From Desulfofustis sp. (GTDB taxonomy: Bacteria; Desulfobacterota; Desulfobulbia; Desulfobulbales; Desulfocapsaceae): a stretch of 23,278 nt of DNA. The notes under the pieces were generated by a model. The model did no database searches, was not told the origin of the DNA, and saw nothing but the letters and a program-made list of their open reading frames with translations. This document shows positions 17,170 to 23,278 of the stretch, piece by piece. The DNA lies in contig JAQYVS010000188.1 of assembly GCA_030145365.1 (NCBI GenBank), positions 1 to 23,278 on the forward strand. Direction: 5' to 3'. How positions within the stretch are numbered: position 1 is the first letter of the stretch; each line of letters begins with the position of its first letter. The position numbers and the translations under genes were made by a program.

Positions 17170-17340
17170 ATGAAAGCATATTTATGCAAAGGTGAAAATG
17201 TCAAACACAAGGCAAGGGCTGAATGGGGTATCGGAAAAATTGTTGCCGTAGATAGATGTGGGACTATTAGAGTTATTTTTGAAGGAAACAGAACCTTATC
17301 AATTGCCAAAGGCGCAAACTTTCTCACAAAAGTCTCTTAA
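17170..17340 (+). CDS. small DUF3553-like protein
   Basis: 56 residues, starting at the ATG that follows GGAGGTG; an in-frame GTG four codons upstream lies in that ribosome site and is unlikely to be used. The sequence has the G..V.HKAR.EWGIGKI pattern, then V.VDRCGTIRVIFEGN and a final L..VS, the short SH3-like beta-barrel outline of DUF3553 and of CarD/UvrD-C-type tails. Proteins of this kind are thought to bind nucleic acid or RNA polymerase partners, but the family has no settled function. A cold-shock-like gene follows 163 bases downstream on the same strand, which suits a nucleic-acid or stress role. Confidence 0.7.
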   Translation: MKAYLCKGENVKHKARAEWGIGKIVAVDRCGTIRVIFEGNRTLSIAKGANFLTKVS

Positions 17341-17503
17341 GTGTGATAAAAATAGTTCCCAAAATGTACGAATAGGAGTTTGATGTTTAATTACCTATGA
17401 TACTTATGCCTGTTGCTGTATAAGGAAGGGCACAAACGTTCTGTAAGACCTGCCAGCGTCGACTTGGTATTAGGATTTTTCAGAATTCAGATTATTCCAA
17501 AAA

Positions 17504-17782
17504 ATGAGAGGTGATTTGTTGCAGACAGTAGTTAAAAAATGGTTCCGTGATAAGGACTGCGGACTTCTTGAAAATGGAAAAGGTCCAGATATAATGGTGC
17601 GCAAGGCTGACCTCCTTAACTGCCAATTTCTAAAAGTTGGGGCAACCGTTGAATTTGAATGTCACCCAGACAATAAAGGATTACTCGCAAGACGGGTCAA
17701 GCTTCTAAAGCAGAATAAATTCCACGATCAAAACAATAGAAACAGAAACGTCAAGAAATCCCCATTTGGTGTAATGACCTAG
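17504..17782 (+). CDS. diverged cold-shock-domain protein
   Basis: 92 residues at most. The stretch TVVKKWFRDKDCGLLENGKGPDIMVRKADLLN...LKVGATVEFECHPDNKGLLARRVKLL follows the cold-shock domain plan strand by strand, and a basic Asn-rich tail follows. Both RNA-binding motifs are eroded: the RNP1 position reads KDCGLLE instead of KGFGFIE, and RNP2 reads IMVR instead of VFVH, so the stacking aromatics are gone. The given start is the first ATG, but a TTG at 17519 has an AGAGGTG ribosome site five bases upstream and would give a product beginning like ordinary Csp proteins; I consider the TTG start quite possible. It may bind RNA weakly or differently, or be decaying. Confidence 0.72.
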   Translation: MRGDLLQTVVKKWFRDKDCGLLENGKGPDIMVRKADLLNCQFLKVGATVEFECHPDNKGLLARRVKLLKQNKFHDQNNRNRNVKKSPFGVMT

Positions 17783-18347
17783 TCATTATTCGCCGAGAGA
17801 ATTGAATCTCCTGTCATTGTGTAGCTGACTGCCATTCATATAATAATTGTCCTGATTTCAAGTGTTAATCTACTTGTCATCATTACTATTCAGAGACTGT
17901 GTAGACCTTTTAGCCAGTGATTCATTTTTTCTGGCTGGTTTAAGTTTCCGGGCAAACCATACGCTCTGCGGCTCTTTGAAAAAAGGGGTGTCTGGTGGAT
18001 CAAGACGTGCAAACCTGGGGTATCTCCCCCCACCCAACAAGACCTTCTGCGAATCTTACAACTCCGCTCCCCATTGTTCCGGTGGCATATCTGCACATGC
18101 TGGGAGGGACGAGGTAGTTTTCACCGGTAATCGGTGTAATCAATCTCATGATACTTGAATCGTATCAGAAATAAGATCAACCTCCTTTCCTGTTGAATAT
18201 ATTGAACTTGCCAAGGGTTATGTCCTTTTTTATATTTCACATTATTTGTCATACTATTTAAAATATATCTAACGCATCATTTGACGCAGATCGCGGAAAC
18301 AATCAAGCGGCCGGATAATTTACTTAGTGAGCTAAGAGGTAATCCAT
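17783..18347. other. 565-base intergenic region, origin unclear
   Basis: No gene with a ribosome site and family pattern was found. The central part (about 17900-18120) is more GC-rich, with C- and G-runs, than its AT-rich flanks and is open in several frames on both strands, the look of a remnant or interspersed repeat rather than a regulator region. Small inverted repeats are TGGTTT/AAACCA near 17936-17960, CACCG/CGGTG near 18122-18136 and TGATAC/GTATCA at 18149-18167. The last 100 bases are AT-rich and likely carry the promoter of the oxidoreductase gene, which has a GAGGT ribosome site. Confidence 0.4.
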
Positions 18348-19313
18348 ATGACCCTGAACTTTGCCCTAATCGGGACGGGTGGAATTGTTGAGAATGGGCA
18401 CGCCAATGCGCTTGCTGAACTGCCCTCGACACAATTGTGGAGCATACTCAGTCGCGATGTTCGACGCGCCGAGCACCTTGCCAATACATACGGTGCAGCA
18501 TCTCCAAACCCTGCTTACGATTCGCTTAGTTCCCTTCTTTCGGACCCGAAGCTAGACGCCGTCATAATCGCCACTCCTGATAAGCTTCACAGAGAACAGG
18601 CAGTCGCTTCTGCTCGAGCCGGGAAACATATTCTTCTTGAGAAACCCATGGCTACAGATGCTGAGGGTCTTGAAGCGATATTGAGTGCTTGCAGCCAAGC
18701 GCAGGTTAAACTTGGGCTCTGCTATCGCCTCCGATGGCATCCAGTTCATCGAGAAGTTGTAAGACGAGCCCATGCCGGTGATTTTGGGAAACTTCGACAT
18801 GTTCGAACCCTCTGGACATTGCAAGAACCCGATGCCTCAAATTGGCGTGCTTCTTCCGAACTCGGGTGCTGGTGGAGTCTTGCCGCGGTTGGAACACACT
18901 GCATAGACTTGGCACGGTGGATCATGATTCCTGGCTCAGGCGAAGTTTCTCAACTCAACTCGATTATAAACCGAGCCGTTTGGGGTGGACCCCATGACGA
19001 AACAGCGGTTCTTTCGTTACAGTTCGAATCTGGCTCAACCGCGGAAATTTGTTCATCCGTTTTATTTGGTTCTCCGAGTCGGTTCGAAATCTATGGTTCC
19101 GAGGGATTTGCGATTTGTGAAGATACTTTCGGAAGAGAAGGAGCTGGTCGAGCCTGGACAAACAATGGTGAGATCAACTTTGATCAGCGGAACCCATTTG
19201 CAGGACAGCTTGATGACTTCGCTCAATCGATAATGGCCAACCGCACCCCGGAAGTTGATGGAATTGAGGGAGCAAAGAACGTACGTTTGCTTCTTGAGTC
19301 GATTTCTGCATAG
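18348..19313 (+). CDS. Gfo/Idh/MocA-family NAD(P)-dependent oxidoreductase
   Basis: 321 residues with an N-terminal Rossmann fold: ALIGTGGIVENGHANAL at 6-22 binds the dinucleotide, and EKP at 98-100 (LLEKPMAT) carries the catalytic Lys. In the C-terminal domain GTHCIDLARW (182-191) supplies the usual Asp and His pair (His184, Asp187). Family members oxidise or reduce sugar-like or polyol substrates; the substrate is not evident. A GAGGT ribosome site precedes the ATG. The gene stands alone, between gene-poor regions, with its own terminator downstream. The last residues (VRLLLESISA) look slightly short for the family, but the core fold is complete. Confidence 0.9.
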   Translation: MTLNFALIGTGGIVENGHANALAELPSTQLWSILSRDVRRAEHLANTYGAASPNPAYDSLSSLLSDPKLDAVIIATPDKLHREQAVASARAGKHILLEKPMATDAEGLEAILSACSQAQVKLGLCYRLRWHPVHREVVRRAHAGDFGKLRHVRTLWTLQEPDASNWRASSELGCWWSLAAVGTHCIDLARWIMIPGSGEVSQLNSIINRAVWGGPHDETAVLSLQFESGSTAEICSSVLFGSPSRFEIYGSEGFAICEDTFGREGAGRAWTNNGEINFDQRNPFAGQLDDFAQSIMANRTPEVDGIEGAKNVRLLLESISA

Positions 19314-19385
19314 ATTGTGCTCGGCTGATTTACTTAGGGTTTCCAGACCGCACATCTACAAAATTTCATTTCGATCCAACTTCTT

Positions 19386-19405
19386 CTTACAGATATGTCT
19401 GTAAG
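19386..19405 (+). terminator. intrinsic terminator after the oxidoreductase gene
   Basis: CTTACAGA and TCTGTAAG form a perfect 8-bp stem with a TATG loop, followed by TCTTT. It lies about 70 bases after the oxidoreductase stop. The tail is short of a full U-run, so strength is uncertain. It separates that gene from the tandem RNA units downstream. Confidence 0.55.
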
Positions 19406-19514
19406 TCTTTAGAGAGGTTGTGGATAGCTTGAGGCATAGGCCAATCAACTGCTAATAGAGAGTAGACAGTTTCTTATGTGGTCCAAACGTTTAAGAAAGT
19501 TTGGCTTTTAGTGC

Positions 19515-19609
19515 GACATTGCAGTACGATGAAATCGTAGCCACCCCTTTGGCTACATTCTGTCTCTCTTAAGAGCCCGGTGATCTGCGAAACCCGGGCT
19601 CTTATTATT
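19515..19609 (+). ncRNA. candidate structured small RNA, unit 1
   Basis: Unit 1 has, in order: TACGAT/ATCGTA (19525-19530 with 19534-19539, loop GAA), GTAGCCA/TGGCTAC (19537-19543 with 19550-19556, loop CCCCTT), a pyrimidine linker, and a GC-rich terminator stem. The first two stems share bases 19537-19539 and so exclude each other. Unit 2, about 120 bases downstream, repeats the same plan and keeps ACATTG, GTAGCCACCC and GAGCCCG while other stem bases change together. No open frame with a ribosome site covers it. The T-tail lies on the plus strand. The 5' end and promoter are not defined; coordinates are approximate. Confidence 0.5.
19570..19604 (+). terminator. strong intrinsic terminator of RNA unit 1
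   Basis: TAAGAGCCCGG pairs perfectly with CCGGGCTCTTA (11 bp), with a loop of about 13 bases, followed by a T-rich tail (TTATTTGTTCTTT). In the reverse direction the stem is followed by an A/G-rich stretch, so it works on the plus strand. Confidence 0.8.
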
Positions 19610-19635
19610 TGTTCTTTCAGTATTGCCTTTATGCC

Positions 19636-19739
19636 ACAATGTCATACATTGTAATTGTAGCCACCCTCTCTTGGGCTACGCCTTTTCTTTTCCTTTGCAA
19701 TACGAGCCCGAGTTCATACTCGGGCTCGTATTGTTTCCT
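19636..19739 (+). ncRNA. candidate structured small RNA, unit 2
   Basis: Unit 2 has ACAATG/CATTGT (19636-19641 with 19647-19652, loop TCATA), then GTAGCC/GGCTAC (19657-19662 with 19674-19679) with a C/U-rich loop beginning ACCC, then a pyrimidine linker (19680-19697) and a 15-bp terminator stem. The unpaired ACCC/CUCU segment and the linker could be antisense seed regions against purine-rich ribosome sites; that is inference. The downstream gene is on the opposite strand, so this is not its leader. It ends about 60 bases before the TAXI gene's stop and, if read through, would be antisense to that mRNA. Confidence 0.5.
19698..19733 (+). terminator. strong intrinsic terminator of RNA unit 2
   Basis: CAATACGAGCCCGAG pairs perfectly with CTCGGGCTCGTATTG (15 bp) around a TTCATA loop, then TTTCCTC. 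It shares the inner GAGCCCG/CGGGCTC with the unit 1 terminator but differs in outer pairs, each matched on both sides. Confidence 0.82.
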
Positions 19740-19800
19740 CTACCCCTACATACAAAGAATAACCAGTTAACCGAGAACAGCCGATTTCTAATATCAACCA

Positions 19801-20775
19801 TTATTCCAATATTGCTTTGTGAACTTTGATTGCCCCGAACCATTGCGGTCTTTTGTCGATGTCAAATGATGATAGTGCGGGATGCATCGTTTGGAGCGAC
19901 TGTTTGTTCTGCTCAAGTGCAGTGATTAATGACTGTATGGTTTCATCATCCATATCTGCTGAAGATATCAACGTCATGGTCGTGCCGAATGTGGAAAGCG
20001 TGTCTGACAGAGATGGGTAGGTAGATTTCTTAATATCTTGTCTTGAAAGGGAGGAGTTTGAGTTAATGAGATCTTCCGTGCTGTCGTTGGAAAAACCGAT
20101 CAACGAGGCCTCAGTATCTTCCATAAACAGTCTTATATCATTGTCGGGGTGGACACCTTTATGTACCAGGATCTGTACATCGCCCTGGCGGAACGCAAGC
20201 TTATCTTGGGCTAACAAAGATGATAGTTCGGCGTATACGGGAAACAGTTCTTCTGTCCAACCTTGAGTTTGCATGAACAGTTCGAAAAGATGTTTCTCTG
20301 GCGAGCCGAATGGCCCGGTGTTTATCCTTTTTCCCGGTAATTGATCGATCGTTGAGATATCAGCATCACTTCGGACGATCAGGGTAAGAGGAACCTCGTA
20401 AAGCGGAGTGACAATACGAATCCGATCATAATTGATATCAAGATATTGAAAAGCGCCCTGTCCAGTCGTCGATTCTTCAAGCAGTAAAGAGTCCACAAGG
20501 GCCAGATCGAGTGAGCCGCCCTGCACATTTGTCAGGTTGTCTATTGGATCGCTTGATTCGGATAGTGAGCAGGTTATCTCTTTGTCCTGCTTCGCAAATA
20601 TTCTGCACAATAATTTACCACTGTGGTGTGACAATGACCCCTTTGGACCCGCACCGATTATCAATTCAAATGACAAGGCCGGACTTGAGGAGGTACATAT
20701 CATAAAGAAAGCAGCTATGAGTGAGAACGTGTTGACTAATAATCTGCCCGGTCGTTTGAAAATCTCAGCGATCAT
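19801..20775 (-). CDS. TAXI-family TRAP transporter solute-binding protein
   Basis: Periplasmic binding protein of 324 residues from this start. A signal peptide (basic IFKRPGR then hydrophobic core, ending about SSPALS) is followed by FELIIGAGPKGSLSHHSGKLLCRIF, the N-terminal ligand-pocket strand of TAXI/NMT1-like proteins. Later segments LPGKRINTGPFGSPEKHLFELFM and the TFGTTMTLISSADMDDETIQSLITAL region fit the same family. The ATG at 20775 follows GGAGG at ideal spacing, so the longer GTG start at 20829 is rejected. No TRAP membrane subunit is near, so either the permease is encoded elsewhere or the protein acts as a sensor. A good sigma-70 promoter lies about 90 bases upstream. No T-tailed terminator on the minus strand is visible after the stop. 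Confidence 0.82.
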   Translation of the reverse strand: MIAEIFKRPGRLLVNTFSLIAAFFMICTSSSPALSFELIIGAGPKGSLSHHSGKLLCRIFAKQDKEITCSLSESSDPIDNLTNVQGGSLDLALVDSLLLEESTTGQGAFQYLDINYDRIRIVTPLYEVPLTLIVRSDADISTIDQLPGKRINTGPFGSPEKHLFELFMQTQGWTEELFPVYAELSSLLAQDKLAFRQGDVQILVHKGVHPDNDIRLFMEDTEASLIGFSNDSTEDLINSNSSLSRQDIKKSTYPSLSDTLSTFGTTMTLISSADMDDETIQSLITALEQNKQSLQTMHPALSSFDIDKRPQWFGAIKVHKAILE

Positions 20776-20863
20776 GGTGCCCTCCAAAATAGAAGTATTA
20801 ACGAGTGAATTGAGTTGTGAAGGTTCCACTTGAGTCTATGGTGAGTAGAGAAAGCCTAATTCC

Positions 20864-20892
20864 ATTATATGAGATTTTCAGCATAGAATCAA
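20864..20892 (-). promoter_or_regulatory. sigma-70 type promoter for the TAXI gene
   Basis: On the minus strand TTGATT (20892-20887) and a consensus TATAAT (20869-20864) are separated by 17 bases. The predicted start near 20857 gives a leader of about 80 bases before the GGAGG ribosome site of the TAXI gene. Confidence 0.65.
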
Positions 20893-21255
20893 AGTCGGAT
20901 TGTGAGCTTCTCAGAAATGAACCCCCTAGGTCATCAGGAAGAATCACAACCGTTACTCTGCTCTCTCAAACCAAACCTGCCATGGGATATCTTTGATTTT
21001 AACTATCACTGGGTCAAAACAAAGAGCATGAAACTGGTCCAATATAACGGGGGAGGATCAAAGTAACTGTTATTTCCTCCACACCATCGCTCGGGACTGG
21101 AACACAGATCGGCAATCACTGCTCCTGGATGATAAATTAATTGCTCAGTTTCTGGAGCGTGGGTAGATTATTGCAGCTCCGGTCTTATGCTTTGCACTAT
21201 TAACAATTATTAGATGTAGCTTAAAATCAAATGTAATCACTAAAGGGCTGACACA
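20893..21255. other. intergenic region between TAXI and PLP enzyme genes
   Basis: No complete gene. A plus-strand frame ending at TAG near 21164-21166 runs for about 44 codons (product end DDKLIAQFLERG) but has no start codon or ribosome site after its upstream stop, so it may be a gene remnant or chance. The final 100 bases are AT-rich and should hold the promoter of the downstream PLP enzyme gene, whose ribosome site is the weak AGGG near 21243. I see no SAM-riboswitch-like structure. Confidence 0.4.
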
Positions 21256-22407
21256 ATGAAGCGTGTCTTTAACCATCGGACTACTCGAAGTGTACAGATC
21301 GGAGTCGGTCACGACGATCACACAGGGGGAATCAGCTTTCCAATCTATCCAAGTGCGACCTATCGGCACCCCGGAGTCGGTCAAAGTACCGGCTACGACT
21401 ATACCCGCAGCGACAATCCAACCCGTGAGGTCCTGGAAGATGCACTCGCCGACCTCGAGGGAGGTACGCACGGCCTGGTCTTTTCGTCAGGGATGGGGGC
21501 ATTGACCACCCTGCTCCTGAACTTCTCCAGCGGTGATCATCTGCTGGCTTCTGAAGATCTTTACGGCGGTACCTACCGACTGCTTGAACAGGTTTTTGCC
21601 AAGTTTGGCATCAGTACATCTTATGTTGACACCACCTCTGCGGCTGCTGTTGCGGCCGCCATAGTGCCGCCGCAAACCAAGGCGCTGCTGGTTGAAACCC
21701 CGGGCAACCCTTTGCTCGGTATTGCTGATATCCGGGCTCTTGCTGATTTATGCAAAGCACATCGCCTGCTCTTTGTCGTCGACAACACCTTCCTGACACC
21801 GGTGTTACAACGCCCTCTCGACCTGGGCGCCGATATTGTGGTTCATTCTGCAACCAAGTATCTGGGGGGCCACTCTGATCTCTGTGCCGGTGTATTGGTG
21901 GCCAAAGGCGATGAATTGGGTAAACAACTCAGTTTTCTACAAAACTCTACCGGTGCGATACTGCCGCCTCAGGATTGTTGGCTGTTGATCCGAAGTTTGA
22001 AAACCCTGCCGTTACGGATGGAGCGCCACTCCGCCAGTGCCCTGGAGGTGGCGCACTGGCTGCAACAACAACCGCAGGTGGAAAAAGTGTACTATCCGGG
22101 ACTGCCTGAACATCCGGGACACGATTTGTCCCGGCAACAGACAGCCGGGTTTGGCGGAATGCTCTCCTTTCGCCTTACAAGCCCACAGTTGGCAGAGCGG
22201 GTACTGGAAAGACTGCAGCTGATTTCCTTTGCTGAAAGTCTGGGTGGGGTTGAAACCCTGATGACTCTTCCCGCTGTGCAGACCCATGGCGATATTCCCG
22301 CCGCCGAGCGGCAACGCCTGGGAATCTGCAACAGTTTATTACGTCTGTCGGTGGGCTTGGAAGAGCCGGCCGACCTGATCGCTGACCTCCATCAGGCGCT
22401 GAATTGA
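21256..22407 (+). CDS. cystathionine gamma-synthase/gamma-lyase family PLP enzyme
   Basis: 383 residues of the Cys/Met-metabolism PLP family (fold type I). YDYTRSDNPTR at 47-57 supplies the Tyr and Arg that contact PLP phosphate from the partner subunit, FSSGMGALTT near 76-85 is the phosphate loop, Asp176 in VVDNTF binds the pyridine nitrogen, and Lys201 in HSATKYLGGHSD forms the Schiff base. SLGGVETLMTLPA near the C terminus is the substrate carboxylate region. Members may be MetB (O-succinyl/acetyl-homoserine plus cysteine) or CGL (cystathionine cleavage); the sequence alone does not settle this. The MetC-like gene 67 bases downstream favours a MetB role in the route to homocysteine. Confidence 0.88.
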   Translation: MKRVFNHRTTRSVQIGVGHDDHTGGISFPIYPSATYRHPGVGQSTGYDYTRSDNPTREVLEDALADLEGGTHGLVFSSGMGALTTLLLNFSSGDHLLASEDLYGGTYRLLEQVFAKFGISTSYVDTTSAAAVAAAIVPPQTKALLVETPGNPLLGIADIRALADLCKAHRLLFVVDNTFLTPVLQRPLDLGADIVVHSATKYLGGHSDLCAGVLVAKGDELGKQLSFLQNSTGAILPPQDCWLLIRSLKTLPLRMERHSASALEVAHWLQQQPQVEKVYYPGLPEHPGHDLSRQQTAGFGGMLSFRLTSPQLAERVLERLQLISFAESLGGVETLMTLPAVQTHGDIPAAERQRLGICNSLLRLSVGLEEPADLIADLHQALN

Positions 22408-22474
22408 TTTCAGCAAGAGTTGTCCTTAGTTGATAATGATATCTTATTATCCCCAATATTAAATACTTGGAAAC

Positions 22475-23278
22475 ATGAAAGAACAAACCCGAATAATCAA
22501 GAATTTATGGCAAGACAGGGAAGAAACCCCGGCTACAACAATCAATCCACCCCTATACAAAGGGTCGACTGTAGTTTTCGATTGCTACGAAGACATGGCC
22601 AAGGCTGGCCGCCGTCAGTACAGCGGGATTACCTATGGAACAGACCGGCTCCCGACACAACGGCAGCTTGAAGAAGCGATCAGGGATCTCGAAGGCGGTG
22701 CGGTAACCAGGGTCTTTCAATCAGGAATTGCTGCGATCCAGACAGTCCTCATGGCATTCACCAAGAGCGGCGACCACATCCTCGTCTGTGACAACGCCTA
22801 CGCCCCGGGACAGCGGTTCTGCAAAAAAATACTGCAGAAGTTCAATGTCGATTTCACACTCATACCTCCCAATATCGGAGCAGACATCGAACAGTATATC
22901 CAGGCCAATACAGTCCTGATCCTGCTTGAATCACCAGGCTCCGTAACCTTTGAGATCCAGGACATTCCTGCGGTCACTGCTGTAGCCCGACAAAAAGACA
23001 TTGTCACCGTGCTGGATTCCACATGGGCAACACCGCTCTACCTCAAACCCTTCGAACTCGGGGTCGATATTTCTATCCACTCAATGACCAAGTACATCTC
23101 CGGCTATTCTGATGTATTGGTCGGATCGGTGACCGCAAATGCACGCTGCGGCACTGTCTTTAAAAATTTCTACAAACACATGGAGATATACACCCCGGCG
23201 GAGGAGTGTTATCTTGCTCTGCGAGGGTTGCAGTCGCTCAGCACCAGACTGCGTCAACATGAAGAATCTGCTCTCATC
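22475..23278 (+). CDS. metC: cystathionine beta-lyase, C terminus cut by window edge
   Basis: The first 268 codons of a MetC-like PLP enzyme, open to the last base. ITYGTDRLPTQRQLEEAI (52-69), the CDNAYAPGQRFCKKIL segment, LLESPGSVTFEIQDIPA, Asp181 in VLDSTWATPL and the Schiff-base Lys206 in HSMTKYISGYSD all match enterobacterial-type MetC more closely than MetB. It would cleave cystathionine to homocysteine, pyruvate and ammonia. The ATG at 22475 follows a weak GGAAA site; the first residues (TRIIKNLWQDRE) suit the MetC N terminus. It follows the paralogous gamma-type enzyme by 67 bases on the same strand, so the pair likely forms an operon. Confidence 0.88.
   Translation, partial: MKEQTRIIKNLWQDREETPATTINPPLYKGSTVVFDCYEDMAKAGRRQYSGITYGTDRLPTQRQLEEAIRDLEGGAVTRVFQSGIAAIQTVLMAFTKSGDHILVCDNAYAPGQRFCKKILQKFNVDFTLIPPNIGADIEQYIQANTVLILLESPGSVTFEIQDIPAVTAVARQKDIVTVLDSTWATPLYLKPFELGVDISIHSMTKYISGYSDVLVGSVTANARCGTVFKNFYKHMEIYTPAEECYLALRGLQSLSTRLRQHEESALI

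Noticed and set aside
17862..18158. 98-codon plus-strand open frame and an overlapping 68-codon minus-strand frame
   Set aside because: Neither has a ribosome site or family pattern; kept only as an unexplained block in the intergenic entry.
19515..19739. CRISPR-like or integron attC-like repeats
   Set aside because: Only two units, not identical, without regular spacers or the attC core sites; the hairpin plus T-tail plan fits terminated RNAs better.
21167..21255. SAM-responsive leader before the PLP enzyme genes
   Set aside because: The leader is short and AT-rich with no multi-stem structure or terminator hairpin.
22420..22671. 83-codon plus-strand open frame after the first PLP enzyme
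   Set aside because: It is in the wrong frame; the MetC-like reading frame beginning at 22475 covers the same DNA with full family motifs.

Overview
The window suggests an anaerobic, probably sulfate- or sulfur-metabolising member of the Desulfobacterota, perhaps Desulfobulbales-like. The evidence is a periplasmic multihaem c-type cytochrome next to a Tat-exported four-cluster ferredoxin subunit and an NrfD-type membrane subunit, the layout of Hmc/Tmc-type transmembrane redox complexes. The taxonomic placement is inference. No rRNA, tRNA, CRISPR array or intact mobile element was seen.

Layout. (1) 1-4614, plus strand: the tail of an unidentified gene, an FtsH-type AAA+ zinc protease, a five-haem cytochrome, a Tat-type 4x[4Fe-4S] protein and an NrfD/HmcC-like quinol-side subunit, all tightly packed as one operon and closed by a hairpin-T4 terminator near 4674. 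(2) 4855-5452: a candidate sigma-54 promoter followed by two small membrane proteins that look like diverged copies of each other; they probably belong to the same redox complex. (3) 5541-7802, minus: a single polypeptide with a MinD/FlhG-like ATPase, an HDOD domain and a GAF domain. (4) 15384-7899, minus: a compact six-gene envelope operon, in transcription order a DUF2142-like GT-C-type membrane protein, an NlpC/P60 lipoprotein, a MurG-like glycosyltransferase, YbbA-like ATPase, YbbP-like permease and a TesA-like GDSL esterase lipoprotein. (5) 15567-16682, plus: a divergent GT4 glycosyltransferase. (6) 16683-18347: gene-poor DNA with two small proteins, a DUF3553-like protein and a cold-shock-like protein whose RNA-binding motifs are eroded. 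(7) 18348-19313: a Gfo/Idh/MocA oxidoreductase with its own terminator. (8) 19515-19739: two tandem, structurally matching hairpin units, each with a strong intrinsic terminator; these are the best candidate for something undescribed, a pair of sibling small RNAs. (9) 20775-19801, minus: a solitary TAXI-type solute-binding protein with a good sigma-70 promoter. (10) 21256-end: tandem PLP enzymes, a cystathionine gamma-synthase/lyase-type protein and a MetC-like cystathionine beta-lyase cut by the window edge, consistent with homocysteine/methionine synthesis.

All functional calls come from reading motifs by eye; no database search was run.
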